Position numbers and translations under genes: made by a program. The notes under the pieces were generated by a model. That model had not been told where the DNA came from and did not search any database. It saw only the letters and a program-made list of their open reading frames with translations. Shown piece by piece: positions 35,244 to 44,294 of a stretch of 64,000 nucleotides of DNA. Position 1 is the stretch's first letter. Each line of letters begins with the position of its first letter. This DNA comes from Allosphingosinicella vermicomposti (GTDB taxonomy: Bacteria > Pseudomonadota > Alphaproteobacteria > Sphingomonadales > Sphingomonadaceae), in NCBI RefSeq assembly GCF_003012815.1, contig NZ_PXYJ01000003.1, positions 372,001 to 436,000 on the forward strand. Direction: 5' to 3'.

Positions 35244-37376
35244 ATGCGTTTGGCACTTGCCCTCCTTCTCACCACCGCCTCGCCGGCCATTGCTCAGGAC
35301 CAGACGAATTTGACCACCAGCACCAATATCGCAGCGCCCAAGGCCGAAAAGCGCCCCTACAGCTACGAACGCCACGGCTTTACGGTCGAGGACCCTTATT
35401 TCTGGCTGAAGGACCAGGGCTATCCGAAGGTCGATGACGCGGATGTGCTGAATTATCTGAAGGCCGAAAACGCTTATTTCGAAGCGCATATGAAGCCGCA
35501 TACGGCGCTGGTCGACACCTTGTTTGAGGAGATGAAGGGCCGGGTGAAGGAGGATGATTCCTCCGTGCCGCAAAAGGATGGCGACTGGCTTTATTGGTGG
35601 GCTTATCGGCCCGGCGCGCAATATCGGACCTGGTATCGGAGGCCCGTCGCGGGCGGCGCGGAGCAGGTCGTGCTCGACGAAGCGGCGGAAGCGGCGGGCA
35701 AGGAATATTACCGCCTCGGCGCGCTGCAGGTGAGCCCGGACGGCAAGCTCGGCGCGATCCTGGTCGACGACGATGGCTCCGAACGCTTTAAGCTCCGTAT
35801 CCGCGATCTTTCGACCGGCAAGGATGTTGAAACCGTCACAGACGTCGGCATTGGCAGCCCGGTGTGGACCGCCGACAGCAAGGGGGTCGTCTTCACCGAA
35901 GTGAACGACAATTGGCGCAGCTATCGCGCGCGCCTTCACTGGCTCGGAAAGCCTGCGGCGGAGGCGAAGACGCTGTACGAGGAGACAGAGAATAAGGGCT
36001 TTTCCGTCGGCATTTCGAAGTCGCAGGACGAGGGCCTTATCTTCATCTCCACCGGCGACAATACGACGAGCGAAGTGCGCTTCGTGCCCGCAAGCGCGCC
36101 GGAAGCGCCGTTGACGCTCATCGCGCCGCGCAAGGAGAACCGCCAATATTCCGTCGACGCCGCGCACGGAAAGCTGTGGATCCTGACCAACGACGATCAC
36201 GTGAATTTCCGCGTGGCCGAAGCGTCGACGATGAAGCCGGCGGAGTGGAAAACTGTGATACCGGGTTCCGACCGCGTCTATATTCGCAGCCTCACTTCAT
36301 TCCGCGATCACATTGTGCTGACGGAGCGGGTGGATGGGCTCGATCAGGTGCGCCTGCGCCAATATGACGGTAAGGAACATCGCATCCCCTTCCCGGAAGC
36401 GAGCTATACGGCCTCGCTGTCGGGCAATCCGGAATATGCGCCGGCCGCCTATCGCCTGAGCTATTCGTCCATGGTGACGCCCGCGACCGTCTTCGATTTC
36501 CACCCCAAGACCGGGAAGCTCGAGACGCTGAAGGTCCAGGAAGTGCCGTCGGGCTACGATCCCAGCCAATATGCGACGGAACGCGTGATCGTGACGGCGC
36601 GGGATGGTGCGAAGGTGCCGGTGTCGATCGTCTACAAGAAGGGCTTCGAGAAGAATGGCGAGGGGAAGGTCTTCCTCTATTCCTATGGCGCCTATGGCAT
36701 CGCCATTCCGCCGAGCTTCTCGTCGAACCGGCTGAGCCTGCTCGACCGCGGCTATGCTTATGCCATCGCCCATATCCGCGGCGGCGACGACCTTGGTTAT
36801 CAATGGTTCCTCGACGGCAAGCTCACCAAGCGGACCAACACGTTCAACGATTTCGTGGATGTGGCGAAGGGCCTCGTCGACCAGAAATTCACCAAGGCGG
36901 GCAATATCGCCATCCAGGGCGGATCGGCCGGCGGCGAGCTGATGGGCGTCGTCGCCAATACCGATCCCGAGCTTTGGGGCGCGGTGGTGGCCGACGTGCC
37001 GTTCGTCGACGTGCTGAATACGATGCAGGATGAAAGCCTGCCGCTGACGCCGGGCGAATGGCCGGAATGGGGCAACCCGATCACCGACAAAGCGGCGTTC
37101 GAATATATCCGTTCCTATTCGCCGTACGATCAGGTGAAGGCGCAAAATTATCCGCCGATGCTGATCACCGGCGGCCTCAACGATCCGCGCGTGACCTATT
37201 GGGAACCGGCCAAGTGGACGGCGAAGCTCCGCGAGATGAAGACCGACGACAACACCCTGCTCATGAAGATCAACATGGGCGCGGGCCATGGCGGCAAATC
37301 GGGCCGCTGGGACCGGCTGAAGGAAGTGGCCGAAGCCTATGCCTTCGTGCTCACCCAAGTGGACAAGGCCGAGTGA
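35244..37376 (+). CDS. Exported oligopeptidase B/prolyl oligopeptidase-type serine peptidase
   Basis: This 710-aa S9A peptidase has a signal peptide (RLALALLLTTASPAIA), so it acts in the periplasm. A seven-bladed beta-propeller gates the alpha/beta-hydrolase domain. The nucleophile is in IQGGSAGGELMG (near residue 559), with the Asp in GGLNDPRVTYWEPAKW and the His in GAGHGGKSGRW. The last features fit oligopeptidase B (PtrB), which cleaves after basic residues. Its stop overlaps the thioesterase start (GTGA). Confidence 0.93.
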   Translation: MRLALALLLTTASPAIAQDQTNLTTSTNIAAPKAEKRPYSYERHGFTVEDPYFWLKDQGYPKVDDADVLNYLKAENAYFEAHMKPHTALVDTLFEEMKGRVKEDDSSVPQKDGDWLYWWAYRPGAQYRTWYRRPVAGGAEQVVLDEAAEAAGKEYYRLGALQVSPDGKLGAILVDDDGSERFKLRIRDLSTGKDVETVTDVGIGSPVWTADSKGVVFTEVNDNWRSYRARLHWLGKPAAEAKTLYEETENKGFSVGISKSQDEGLIFISTGDNTTSEVRFVPASAPEAPLTLIAPRKENRQYSVDAAHGKLWILTNDDHVNFRVAEASTMKPAEWKTVIPGSDRVYIRSLTSFRDHIVLTERVDGLDQVRLRQYDGKEHRIPFPEASYTASLSGNPEYAPAAYRLSYSSMVTPATVFDFHPKTGKLETLKVQEVPSGYDPSQYATERVIVTARDGAKVPVSIVYKKGFEKNGEGKVFLYSYGAYGIAIPPSFSSNRLSLLDRGYAYAIAHIRGGDDLGYQWFLDGKLTKRTNTFNDFVDVAKGLVDQKFTKAGNIAIQGGSAGGELMGVVANTDPELWGAVVADVPFVDVLNTMQDESLPLTPGEWPEWGNPITDKAAFEYIRSYSPYDQVKAQNYPPMLITGGLNDPRVTYWEPAKWTAKLREMKTDDNTLLMKINMGAGHGGKSGRWDRLKEVAEAYAFVLTQVDKAE

Positions 37377-37765
37377 CGCCATTTGAAAAGCGGATCACGG
37401 CGGCGGATGCCGATATTGACGAGCTTGGGCACGTCAACAACGCCGCCTGGGTCCGCTGGATACAGGATATGGCGACGGCGCATTGGAACGCCGTCGCCGA
37501 TCCTGCCCATGTCGATGCCTATGTCTGGGTCGTGACCCGGCACGAAATCGACTATCTGCGCAGCGTCGGCCCGGGCGAGACGGTGACGGGCCGAACCTGG
37601 GTCGGCGAAGCGCCCAAGGGTGCGCGCTTCGACCGGCATGTCGAATTCGTCGGCGATGATGGAAAGTCCCGGGTGCGGGCCAAGACGACCTGGGCGATCA
37701 TCGACAAAGCGAGCGGTCGGCCGATCCGCGTGCCGCCGGAAGTGGCGGCGCCTTTCCTGAGATGA
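37373..37765 (+). CDS. Hotdog-fold acyl-CoA thioesterase
   Basis: This is a 130-aa 4HBT/YbgC-like thioesterase with ADADIDELGHVNNAAWVRW, the catalytic Asp and the GHVNN motif of the family. The start is a GTG overlapping the peptidase stop by four bases; the long frame upstream is out of phase with the real peptidase. The substrate is unknown. Its coupling to a periplasmic peptidase is probably only positional. Confidence 0.88.
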   Translation: MTPFEKRITAADADIDELGHVNNAAWVRWIQDMATAHWNAVADPAHVDAYVWVVTRHEIDYLRSVGPGETVTGRTWVGEAPKGARFDRHVEFVGDDGKSRVRAKTTWAIIDKASGRPIRVPPEVAAPFLR

Positions 37766-37926
37766 CGTGATGTAAGATGACGTTATTGATGCTTTCGCAC
37801 GTTCAACCTGTCAGTTTTGTCAGTTTCCGTGCCTGTTACGGTGAATGCGGCAAACGGGAAAAATTACGACGAGAAAGAGCGTGGGCCATCCCTAACAGAG
37901 TCCACGCACTGTAGGAAAATACTCTT

Positions 37927-38014
37927 CGTCATTGCGAGGAGCGCAGCGACGAAGCAATCCACTCTGCGGCCAGGGCCTGTGCCGCTGGATTGCTTCGCTG
38001 CGCTCGCAATGACG
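37927..38014. repeat. Palindromic repeat, CGTCATTGCGAG family
   Basis: CGTCATTGCGAGGAGCGCAG and CTGCGCTCGCAATGACG are complementary, with inner GAAGCAATCCA / TGGATTGCTTC. It lies between the thioesterase and the convergent SMR gene. The 160 bases before it (37766-37926) show no gene or hairpin I trust. Confidence 0.86.
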
Positions 38015-38019
38015 AGACT

Positions 38020-38334
38020 TCAGTGGAAGATCTTGAGGCCCGCTATGCAGGCGACGAGGCCGAAGATGAGGAGGATGCGGATCGGGGTCGCGGGTTCGGC
38101 GAAGAAGAAGATGCCGACGAGGACGGTGCCGAGAGCACCGATGCCGCCCCAGACCGCATAGGCCGTTCCCATCGGGATCGAGCGGGACGCGACTTCCAAT
38201 AGCCCCATACTGAGCGTTACGGACGCAAGGAAGCCGATCGTCCAGGGAATGTTCCGGAACCCGTCGACGAAGCGCAGACAGGTGGTGAAGCCCACTTCGA
38301 AAAACCCGCCAAGGATCAGCCACGCCCACGCCAT
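38020..38334 (-). CDS. SMR-family small multidrug/guanidinium exporter
   Basis: This is a 104-aa four-helix dual-topology-type exporter. The essential membrane glutamate is Glu13 in LILGGFFEVGF. The GTAYAVWGGIGALGT loop is the family signature and is closer to the SugE/Gdx type. The ATG at 38334 overlaps the stop of the EamA gene (TAATG). It ends the ispG-EamA-SMR operon. Confidence 0.92.
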   Translation of the reverse strand: MAWAWLILGGFFEVGFTTCLRFVDGFRNIPWTIGFLASVTLSMGLLEVASRSIPMGTAYAVWGGIGALGTVLVGIFFFAEPATPIRILLIFGLVACIAGLKIFH

Positions 38335-39227
38335 TACAGTCCCGCCTCCATTTCGCCCATCGATACCGGTTTCTGACGAGCCGCGATGAGGCAAGCGGCG
38401 ACGATCATCGCGGCACCCGCCAGCGTCATCGGCATCACGCTCTCGCCAAAGACAAGGTAGCCGAAAAGCGCCGCCCAGATAAAACCGGTATATTCGACCG
38501 GCGCCAGAAATTGCGCCTCTGTCCGCGCATAGGCCCAGGCGAGGAGAAGGAGCGAGGCAAAGGCCAAAACCGCCGCGCCGCCGATGGCTGGCAGGTCTTC
38601 CAAAGGTGGCGGTACAGCCAGGAAGGGTGAGGCGAGAAGAAAGCAGCCGGACATGATGGCGCTCATGAAGAAAGCGATTTCGATGGGCCCGGCCGCAAGC
38701 GCCTGCTGGCGCATCAGGATTATGTTATAGGCATAAGCTACCGCCGCGATCAGGATCGCGACCGCGCCGAGCATCGCGTCCCTGCCCATCTCCGCCTCGG
38801 CTTGGCCCGCGAGGATTACGAGCACACCGCCAAAGCCGAAGAATGAGGCGAATACCGCCTGCCGCGTCACCCTTTCGCCAAGGATGATGGCGGCGAGGAA
38901 GAGGGCGATGAGGGGGGCGATGAAGGACAAAGCGATGGCCTGCGCCATCGGCACTCGGGCGAGGCCCCAGAAGAAGAAGCCTGCGGTAATCGTGCCCACC
39001 ACGCCGCGCTTCAGATGGATGCGCATGACCGACCGGGCCGGCCAAGTCATTCGCCGCCCGAAAAAAACGATCGCGCCGATTACCGCGCCCGCCAAGGTGC
39101 GCCACAGCAGAGCGTTATAGGTGCCGATGGATAGGGACAGGCCCTTCATAATCGCGTCCATCGCCGAAAAGCAGGCAATGCCGAGCGTCGCGACCCCGAA
39201 GGCGGCCGCCGTCCTGTTCTCGCTCAT
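38334..39227 (-). CDS. EamA/DMT-family transporter
   Basis: This 297-aa protein has ten transmembrane helices in two EamA repeats. The end of helix 4 and the following motif read [20 protein letters not shown], typical for family members of the RhaT/EamA type. It overlaps ispG upstream by ATGA and SMR downstream by TAATG. Its substrate is not predictable. Confidence 0.9.
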   Translation of the reverse strand: MSENRTAAAFGVATLGIACFSAMDAIMKGLSLSIGTYNALLWRTLAGAVIGAIVFFGRRMTWPARSVMRIHLKRGVVGTITAGFFFWGLARVPMAQAIALSFIAPLIALFLAAIILGERVTRQAVFASFFGFGGVLVILAGQAEAEMGRDAMLGAVAILIAAVAYAYNIILMRQQALAAGPIEIAFFMSAIMSGCFLLASPFLAVPPPLEDLPAIGGAAVLAFASLLLLAWAYARTEAQFLAPVEYTGFIWAALFGYLVFGESVMPMTLAGAAMIVAACLIAARQKPVSMGEMEAGL

Positions 39228-40354
39228 TCCGCGGCTTCGAGCCCGGCCTTCGCTGCCTCGATTTCGACGGCCTTCGCTTCGACCAACTTGACGATATGGT
39301 CGACCATCGCCGCATCCTCGACATGGTGGTCGGTGACGCCGGACAGATAGACCATATGCTTGCCGTTGCCGCCGCCGGTGATGCCGATGTCGGTTTCCCG
39401 CGCTTCGCCCGGGCCGTTGACGACGCAGCCGAGGACGGACAGGGACATGGGCGTGCGGATATGGGCAAGCCGCTCCTCGAGCTTCTCAACCGTGCGGATG
39501 ACGTCGAAGCCCTGCCGCGCGCAGGAGGGGCAGGACACGACGCGGACTCCGCGGTTGCGGATGCCGAGGCTTTTGAGGATTTCAAAGCCCACGCGCACTT
39601 CCTCTTCCGGCTCGGCGGAGAGGGAGACGCGGATCGTGTCGCCGATCCCGAACCAGAGAAGCGAGCCGATGCCGATGGCGGACTTGACCGTCCCGCCGAC
39701 GAAGCCGCCCGCTTCGGTGATGCCGAGGTGGAGGGGGCAGTCGACGGTTTCGGCAAGCTGTTGATAGGCGGCGACCGCGAGGAAGACGTCGGACGCCTTA
39801 ACCGCGACCTTATATTCGCGGAAATCCTGATCCTCGAGCAGGCGGATATGGTCGAGCGCGCTTTCCACCAAAGCCTCGGGGCAGGGCTCGCCATATTTTT
39901 CTAGCAAATCCTTTTCGAGACTTCCGGCATTGACGCCAATGCGGATCGCGCAGCCATTGGCCTTGGCGGCGCGCACGACTTCGGCGACGCGCTGTTCGGA
40001 CCCGATATTGCCGGGATTGATGCGAAGGCACGCGGCGCCCGCATCGGCGGCTTCAAGCGCGCGCTTATAATGGAAGTGGATGTCCGCGACGATCGGCACA
40101 TTGGCGGCGCGCACAATTTGGCGAAGGGCTCCGGTCGATTCCTCGTCCGGACAGGAGACGCGGATGATGTCCGCGCCCGCTTCCTCGCAGCGGCGGATCT
40201 GGTCGATCGTCGCCTTCGCATCGGCGGTGAGCGTGTTGGTCATCGTCTGCACGGTGACGGGCGCGTCGCCCCCAACCGGAACGTTGCCGACCATGATCTG
40301 CCGCGATGGACGCCGCGCGATGTCGCGCCAGGGACGAATGGACATGGGCTCCAT
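39224..40354 (-). CDS. ispG: 4-hydroxy-3-methylbut-2-en-1-yl diphosphate synthase
   Basis: This 376-aa [4Fe-4S] enzyme makes HMBPP in the non-mevalonate isoprenoid pathway. It has the TIM-barrel substrate motif [10 protein letters not shown], and cluster cysteines in [12 protein letters not shown] and [10 protein letters not shown], with the final Glu ligand. Two ATGs are possible (40354 and 40345), and the ribosome site is weak for both. The reading to 40492 would overlap the ribbon-helix-helix gene and has no family character. It is the first gene of the exporter operon. Confidence 0.95.
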   Translation of the reverse strand: MEPMSIRPWRDIARRPSRQIMVGNVPVGGDAPVTVQTMTNTLTADAKATIDQIRRCEEAGADIIRVSCPDEESTGALRQIVRAANVPIVADIHFHYKRALEAADAGAACLRINPGNIGSEQRVAEVVRAAKANGCAIRIGVNAGSLEKDLLEKYGEPCPEALVESALDHIRLLEDQDFREYKVAVKASDVFLAVAAYQQLAETVDCPLHLGITEAGGFVGGTVKSAIGIGSLLWFGIGDTIRVSLSAEPEEEVRVGFEILKSLGIRNRGVRVVSCPSCARQGFDVIRTVEKLEERLAHIRTPMSLSVLGCVVNGPGEARETDIGITGGGNGKHMVYLSGVTDHHVEDAAMVDHIVKLVEAKAVEIEAAKAGLEAAE

Positions 40355-40385
40355 ATAGAGGGTGGAGATTATAAGGGAAAGGCGC

Positions 40386-40589
40386 TCAGGCCCCGTTCTT
40401 GGACGGGCGGCCTCTTTTCCGCTGCTCGGGCGGGGCGACCTTGATGCCGCGCCGGGCGAGGGCATCGCGCAAAAGCACCTCAATCTCGGCATTCACGCTC
40501 CGGAAATCGGCCGCCGCTGCGCGTTCGAGCGCGTCCCAAAGGGACGGCTCGATGCGCAGCGGAAAGGCCTTTTTGGGAGGAGCGGGCAT
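40386..40589 (-). CDS. Ribbon-helix-helix (Arc-type) protein
   Basis: This 67-aa protein has an Arc/MetJ-like fold: strand [20 protein letters not shown], then [19 protein letters not shown], then a basic tail (RKRGRPSK). Such proteins bind DNA as dimers. It follows the SPFH gene with a five-base gap, a pairing that recurs in alphaproteobacteria. I see no toxin partner, so an antitoxin role is not supported; a regulator of the SPFH operon is plausible. Confidence 0.8.
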   Translation of the reverse strand: MPAPPKKAFPLRIEPSLWDALERAAAADFRSVNAEIEVLLRDALARRGIKVAPPEQRKRGRPSKNGA

Positions 40590-40594
40590 GACGC

Positions 40595-41515
40595 TTACTG
40601 ATAGAGCGTGCCGGCGTTGACGACGGGCTGGGTGTCGCGTTCGGAGCAGAGCACGACCATGAGGTTGGACACCATCGCGGCCTTCCGCTCGTCGTCCAGA
40701 TGCACGACATTCTTCGCCGACAATTGCTCAAGCGCCGTTTCAACCATGCTGACCGCCCCCTGCACCAGCTTTGCCCGCGCCGCGATCACGGCTTCGGCCT
40801 GCTGGCGCCGGAGCATCGCCTGGGCGATTTCCTGCGCATAGGCAAGGTGGGTGAGGCGGCATTCGTCGATGGTGATGCCGGCGACGGTGACGCGATCCTG
40901 AAGCTCGCCGCGCAATTCCTCGCTCACGACATCGGCATTGCCGCGCAGTGTCGTTTCAAGATGTTCAATGTCGTCATAGGGATAGCGCGCGCCGATCGCG
41001 CGGACGGCGCTTTCGATCTGGACGACGACGAACTTCTGATAGTCGTCGACGTCATACAGGGCCTGGGCGGTATCGGTGACGCGCCACACGACGTTGGATG
41101 CGATTTCGATCGGATTGCCGCGCAGGTCGTTCACCTTCAGCCGTTCCGAGGTGACGTTTTGGACGCGCGTCGAAATCTTGGTGCGCGTGAGCCAGGGCCA
41201 GAGCCAGCGGAGGCCCGTCGTCCGGTCCGTGCCCTTATAGTCACCGAACAGCAGGATCGCCGCCGCCTGATTGGGTTGCAGGAAATAGAAGCCGCACAGC
41301 ACGAACAGGACGACGAAAGGCCCCACGATCACCGATCCGATCGGCCCTATGCCGGTATAATCATTGGCCAGCGCAACGATGCCTGTCGTCATCACCACCA
41401 GCCCGGCGAGCAGGACCAGCAGCATGATGTAGCCGCTATAGGTGCGGGCCGTCCGTTCGCTCGACAGGCGAAGGGTGCGGATATCGGACATGTCTTTTTC
41501 GGGGATGTTTGCCAT
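40595..41515 (-). CDS. SPFH/Band-7 domain membrane protein
   Basis: This is a 306-aa protein with two hydrophobic stretches near residues 29-80 ([18 protein letters not shown] and [19 protein letters not shown]). An SPFH domain begins at [17 protein letters not shown], and the typical [12 protein letters not shown]-like strands follow. A coiled-coil tail rich in Ala and Gln ends it. AAGGAGG stands six bases before the ATG at 41515, which rules out the longer reading. SPFH proteins organise membrane microdomains or protease complexes. Confidence 0.9.
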   Translation of the reverse strand: MANIPEKDMSDIRTLRLSSERTARTYSGYIMLLVLLAGLVVMTTGIVALANDYTGIGPIGSVIVGPFVVLFVLCGFYFLQPNQAAAILLFGDYKGTDRTTGLRWLWPWLTRTKISTRVQNVTSERLKVNDLRGNPIEIASNVVWRVTDTAQALYDVDDYQKFVVVQIESAVRAIGARYPYDDIEHLETTLRGNADVVSEELRGELQDRVTVAGITIDECRLTHLAYAQEIAQAMLRRQQAEAVIAARAKLVQGAVSMVETALEQLSAKNVVHLDDERKAAMVSNLMVVLCSERDTQPVVNAGTLYQ

Positions 41516-41534
41516 CTCATTCCTCCTTAATAAT

Positions 41535-41551
41535 GATATCATATTTATATC
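41535..41551 (-). promoter_or_regulatory. AT-rich palindrome upstream of the SPFH gene
   Basis: The minus strand reads GATATAAATATGATATC, five-base arms around an AT core with a TATAAA-like element, in an otherwise GC-rich region. It lies 20 bases upstream of the start codon and could be a promoter -10 region or the operator of the ribbon-helix-helix protein. Confidence 0.4.
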
Positions 41552-41639
41552 TTTGGATGTCTGCAAGAGGATTTGGGAGGAACCGCTGGCATGAGCGCCG
41601 CTTTCTGTTAATTCCTCTCGCACGGGAGGAGCCTGCCCC

Positions 41640-42608
41640 ATGCGAAATCTGTTGATGATCGGAGCCTTGCTGATGTCCACCGCCGCCCAAGCCGCCGACT
41701 GGAAGCTCGTCATTCATGGCGGCGCCGGGACGATCGAGCGCGACAGGATCACGCCGGAGCAGGACAGGAATATCCGCGCCGCGCTCGACCGGTCGCTGGC
41801 GGCGGGTTCGGACATATTGGCGAAGGGCGGATCGGCGCTTGATGCGGTCGAGGCCGCTGTCCGCGTGCTGGAGGACGATCCCAATTTCAATGCGGGCCAC
41901 GGCGCGGTCTACACTTATGAGGGCGGGCACGAACTCGATTCCTCGATCATGGACGGGCGTACGCGCGCAGCGGGCGCGGTGGCGGCGGTGACGACGGTCA
42001 AGAACCCGATCAGCCTTGCTCGCGCGGTGATGGAGGACGGCACCCATGTCATGCTCGGCGGCAAGGGCGCGGAGGAGTTTTCGCACGAGAAAGGGCTGGA
42101 GCAGGTCTCGAACGACTATTTCAACACGCCGGAACGCAAGCGCCAGCTCGATGAGCTGAAGGCTCGGAAGGTCGGCTATTATGATGTGGACCTGAAATAC
42201 GGCACGGTCGGCGCGGTGGCGCTGGACAGCGCTGGCCATGTCGCGGCGGCGACCTCGACCGGCGGCCTTACGGGCAAACGCTGGGGCCGGATCGGCGATT
42301 CCCCGATCATCGGTTCTGGCACCTATGCCGACGACCGCGCCTGCGCGGTGTCCGCGACGGGGGCGGGCGAATATTTCATCCGGGAGGGCGTCGCGCATGA
42401 GATTTGCGCGCGGATGCGGTTCAAGGGCGAGAGCGCCAAGGTCGCGGCAGACGCGGTGATGGCCGAGGTGAAGTCGCTTGGCGGCACGGGCGGCGTGATC
42501 GTCGTGACGCCGAAGGGCGAGATGGATTATTCCTTCAACACACCGGGAATGTATCGCGGCAAGGCCAGCGCGGCCGGACGGTCGGTGGCGATCTTCGGAG
42601 ACGAATAA
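41640..42608 (+). CDS. iaaA: Isoaspartyl peptidase/L-asparaginase (Ntn-hydrolase)
   Basis: This is a 322-aa exported plant-type asparaginase that matures by self-cleavage. It has a signal peptide (NLLMIGALLMSTAAQA), then WKLVIHGGAGTIERD and the glycine-rich GHGAVYTYEGGHELDSSIMD. The catalytic Thr189 is in KYGTVGAVALD and becomes the N-terminal nucleophile. GTYADDRACAVSATG and GGTGGVIVV complete the active site. It hydrolyses isoaspartyl dipeptides and asparagine. GGAGGA precedes the ATG. Confidence 0.93.
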   Translation: MRNLLMIGALLMSTAAQAADWKLVIHGGAGTIERDRITPEQDRNIRAALDRSLAAGSDILAKGGSALDAVEAAVRVLEDDPNFNAGHGAVYTYEGGHELDSSIMDGRTRAAGAVAAVTTVKNPISLARAVMEDGTHVMLGGKGAEEFSHEKGLEQVSNDYFNTPERKRQLDELKARKVGYYDVDLKYGTVGAVALDSAGHVAAATSTGGLTGKRWGRIGDSPIIGSGTYADDRACAVSATGAGEYFIREGVAHEICARMRFKGESAKVAADAVMAEVKSLGGTGGVIVVTPKGEMDYSFNTPGMYRGKASAAGRSVAIFGDE

Positions 42609-42611
42609 GCT

Positions 42612-42723
42612 TAGCCCCTCCCCTCGATGGGGAGGGGTTGGGGAGGGGTGATGGTTGGCGTAGAGCGCGGACGTCCCCAGCATCACCCCCACCCAACCCT
42701 CCCCCATCGAGGGTGAGGGCTTT
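42612..42723. repeat. Palindromic repeat, CCCCTCCCCTCGATGGGG family
   Basis: AGCCCCTCCCCTCGATGGGG and CCCCCATCGAGGGTGAGGGC form the ends, with GGTTGGGGAGGGGTGAT and ATCACCCCCACCCAACC inside. Short open frames that cross it are translated repeat, not genes. Confidence 0.85.
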
Positions 42724-42784
42724 AGGGCTAAGGTAAAGGCCCCCCGTCATTGTCCTTTCATCATCCGCCGCTTAAGCGCGCTTC

Positions 42785-43630
42785 ATGTTCCGCAAAATCC
42801 TGATTCTCGCCGCCCTTCTCCTCGCTCCGGCGCCCGCCATGGCCTGGTGGGAATATGGACATGAAACTGTTGCGCGCATCGCGTTCTTGAACGTGCGGCC
42901 CGAGACGCGGGCGAAGATCACGCAGCTCTTGAAGAAGCAGGGTCTGCTCGAAACGCCGACCTGCCCGGCGCGGACGATCGAGGAAGCGAGCGTGTGGCCG
43001 GATTGCGTGAAGCCGCTCGGCGAACGGTTCAGTTATGCCTCCTCCTGGCATTATCAGAATGTCGATGTCTGTAAGCCGTTCGACCAGAAATCGGCGTGCA
43101 AGGATGGCAATTGCGTGTCCGCGCAGATCGAGCGCAACGCCAAGCTGCTGGCCGATAAGACCGTGCCGGAGCGGGAGCGGGTGATGGCGCTGGCTTTCCT
43201 CGTCCACTTCGTCGGCGACCTTCACATGCCGCTTCATTCCGGCGACCGGGGCGACCTTGGCGGCAATCGGGTCAAGGCGGCTTATGGCCTGATCGAAGGG
43301 CGCACCAATTTGCACTCGGTGTGGGACGGCTATCTGCCCGAGCGGGCGGTGACGACGCCGCCCGCCGGTGCGGAAGGGCTGCTGTCCGGGACGACCGCCG
43401 AAACGCGCGCCGCCATGGCTGCCGGATCGGTCGAGGATTGGGCGCGGGAGAATTGGGCCGTCGCGCGCGAGCAGGCTTATGGCGTGAAAGGCGAGTCTTG
43501 CGATCCGGTATCAGAAGACCGAGTACGGATAGAGGAACCGGATGTTGCGCGCCTCACTCCGGTACTGCGCGATCAGGTGCTGAAAGGCGGCCTGCGCCTA
43601 GCCCGAATGCTGGGCGAGGCGCTGGCGTAA
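42785..43630 (+). CDS. Exported S1/P1-type nuclease
   Basis: This is a 281-aa zinc-dependent single-strand nuclease. The signal peptide (KILILAALLLAPAPAMA) ends right before Trp21, the residue that becomes N-terminal and binds zinc in this family (WWEYGHETVARIAF). The remaining trinuclear zinc ligands lie in FLVHFVGDLHMPLHSGD, DLGGN and LHSVWDGYL. It should degrade RNA and single-stranded DNA outside the cytoplasm. Confidence 0.93.
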   Translation: MFRKILILAALLLAPAPAMAWWEYGHETVARIAFLNVRPETRAKITQLLKKQGLLETPTCPARTIEEASVWPDCVKPLGERFSYASSWHYQNVDVCKPFDQKSACKDGNCVSAQIERNAKLLADKTVPERERVMALAFLVHFVGDLHMPLHSGDRGDLGGNRVKAAYGLIEGRTNLHSVWDGYLPERAVTTPPAGAEGLLSGTTAETRAAMAAGSVEDWARENWAVAREQAYGVKGESCDPVSEDRVRIEEPDVARLTPVLRDQVLKGGLRLARMLGEALA

Positions 43631-43637
43631 AGCCTTT

Positions 43638-43750
43638 CCGTTCGCCCTGAGTAGCCGCTGAGCTTGTCGAAGCGGCGTATCGAAGGGTCCCGTGGGAAGC
43701 GCTTCGATACGAGTCTTCGGCTTCGCTCAGCCTCTACTCAGCACGAACGG
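43638..43750. repeat. Compound palindromic repeat between nuclease and pal
   Basis: The ends CCGTTCGCCCTGAGTAG and CTACTCAGCACGAACGG enclose further paired arms (CTGAGCTTGTCGAAGCG / CGGCTTCGCTCAG; GTATCGAAG / CTTCGATAC). It is a longer member of the CTGAGCTTGTCGAAG family and lies between convergent genes. Confidence 0.82.
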
Positions 43751-43758
43751 CTTTAGGC

Positions 43759-44277
43759 TTACTGCGGGATGACCGTCACGGCGCGGCGGTTCTGGGCCCA
43801 GGCGCTTTCGTCCGAGCCGACCGCGGCCGGGCGTTCCTTGCCCCAGCTGATCGTCGTCATGCGCGAAGCCGGGACGCCGCGAGACACGAGGTAGTTCTTC
43901 GCGGCATTGGCACGGCGGTCGCCAAGGCCGAGATTATATTCGCGCGTGCCGCGTTCGTCGGCATGGCCTTCGATCGTCACGGTGACGTTCGGATTGGCGA
44001 GGAGCCAAGCGGCCTGGCTGTCGAGAATGGCCTGATCTTCGGCATCGACCGTGTAGCTGTCGAGTTCGAAAAGAACGCGGTCCGACGTGACCTTCTGAAG
44101 GAAGTCGGCGCGCGATCCCGGAATGATCGCATTGCCCACATCGCCCCCGCCATTATTGGCGTTGGGATCGACCACCGTGCCGCCCGGTGGCGGGGGCAGA
44201 TCCTTTGGCTTCTGGGCGCAGGCGCCGGTCAGCGCGATGGCGGCGACAACGGCGATCTTGAGGCCAATCTGCTTCAT
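43759..44277 (-). CDS. pal: Peptidoglycan-associated lipoprotein Pal
   Basis: This 172-aa outer-membrane lipoprotein belongs to the Tol-Pal system, which ties the outer membrane to peptidoglycan during division. The lipobox is ALTGAC. A Pro/Asn-rich linker leads to the OmpA-like domain with TVTIEGHADERGTREYNLGL. Two tandem ATGs are possible (44280, 44277). The second is six bases from GGAG and preferred. The gene ends the tol operon, 17 bases after tolB. Confidence 0.96.
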   Translation of the reverse strand: MKQIGLKIAVVAAIALTGACAQKPKDLPPPPGGTVVDPNANNGGGDVGNAIIPGSRADFLQKVTSDRVLFELDSYTVDAEDQAILDSQAAWLLANPNVTVTIEGHADERGTREYNLGLGDRRANAAKNYLVSRGVPASRMTTISWGKERPAAVGSDESAWAQNRRAVTVIPQ

Positions 44278-44294
44278 CATTTTCTCCTTCAACA

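Noticed and set aside
35160-36200. Minus-strand extension of the aminopeptidase P frame to 944 aa
   Set aside because: The extra 347 codons are antisense to the oligopeptidase gene and have no family character.
40386-40589. Antitoxin of a toxin-antitoxin pair
   Set aside because: A ribbon-helix-helix protein is present, but the neighbour is an SPFH membrane protein and not a toxin family.
42404-42736. Open frames across 42404-42750
   Set aside because: They translate the asparaginase gene in the wrong frame or the palindromic repeat.
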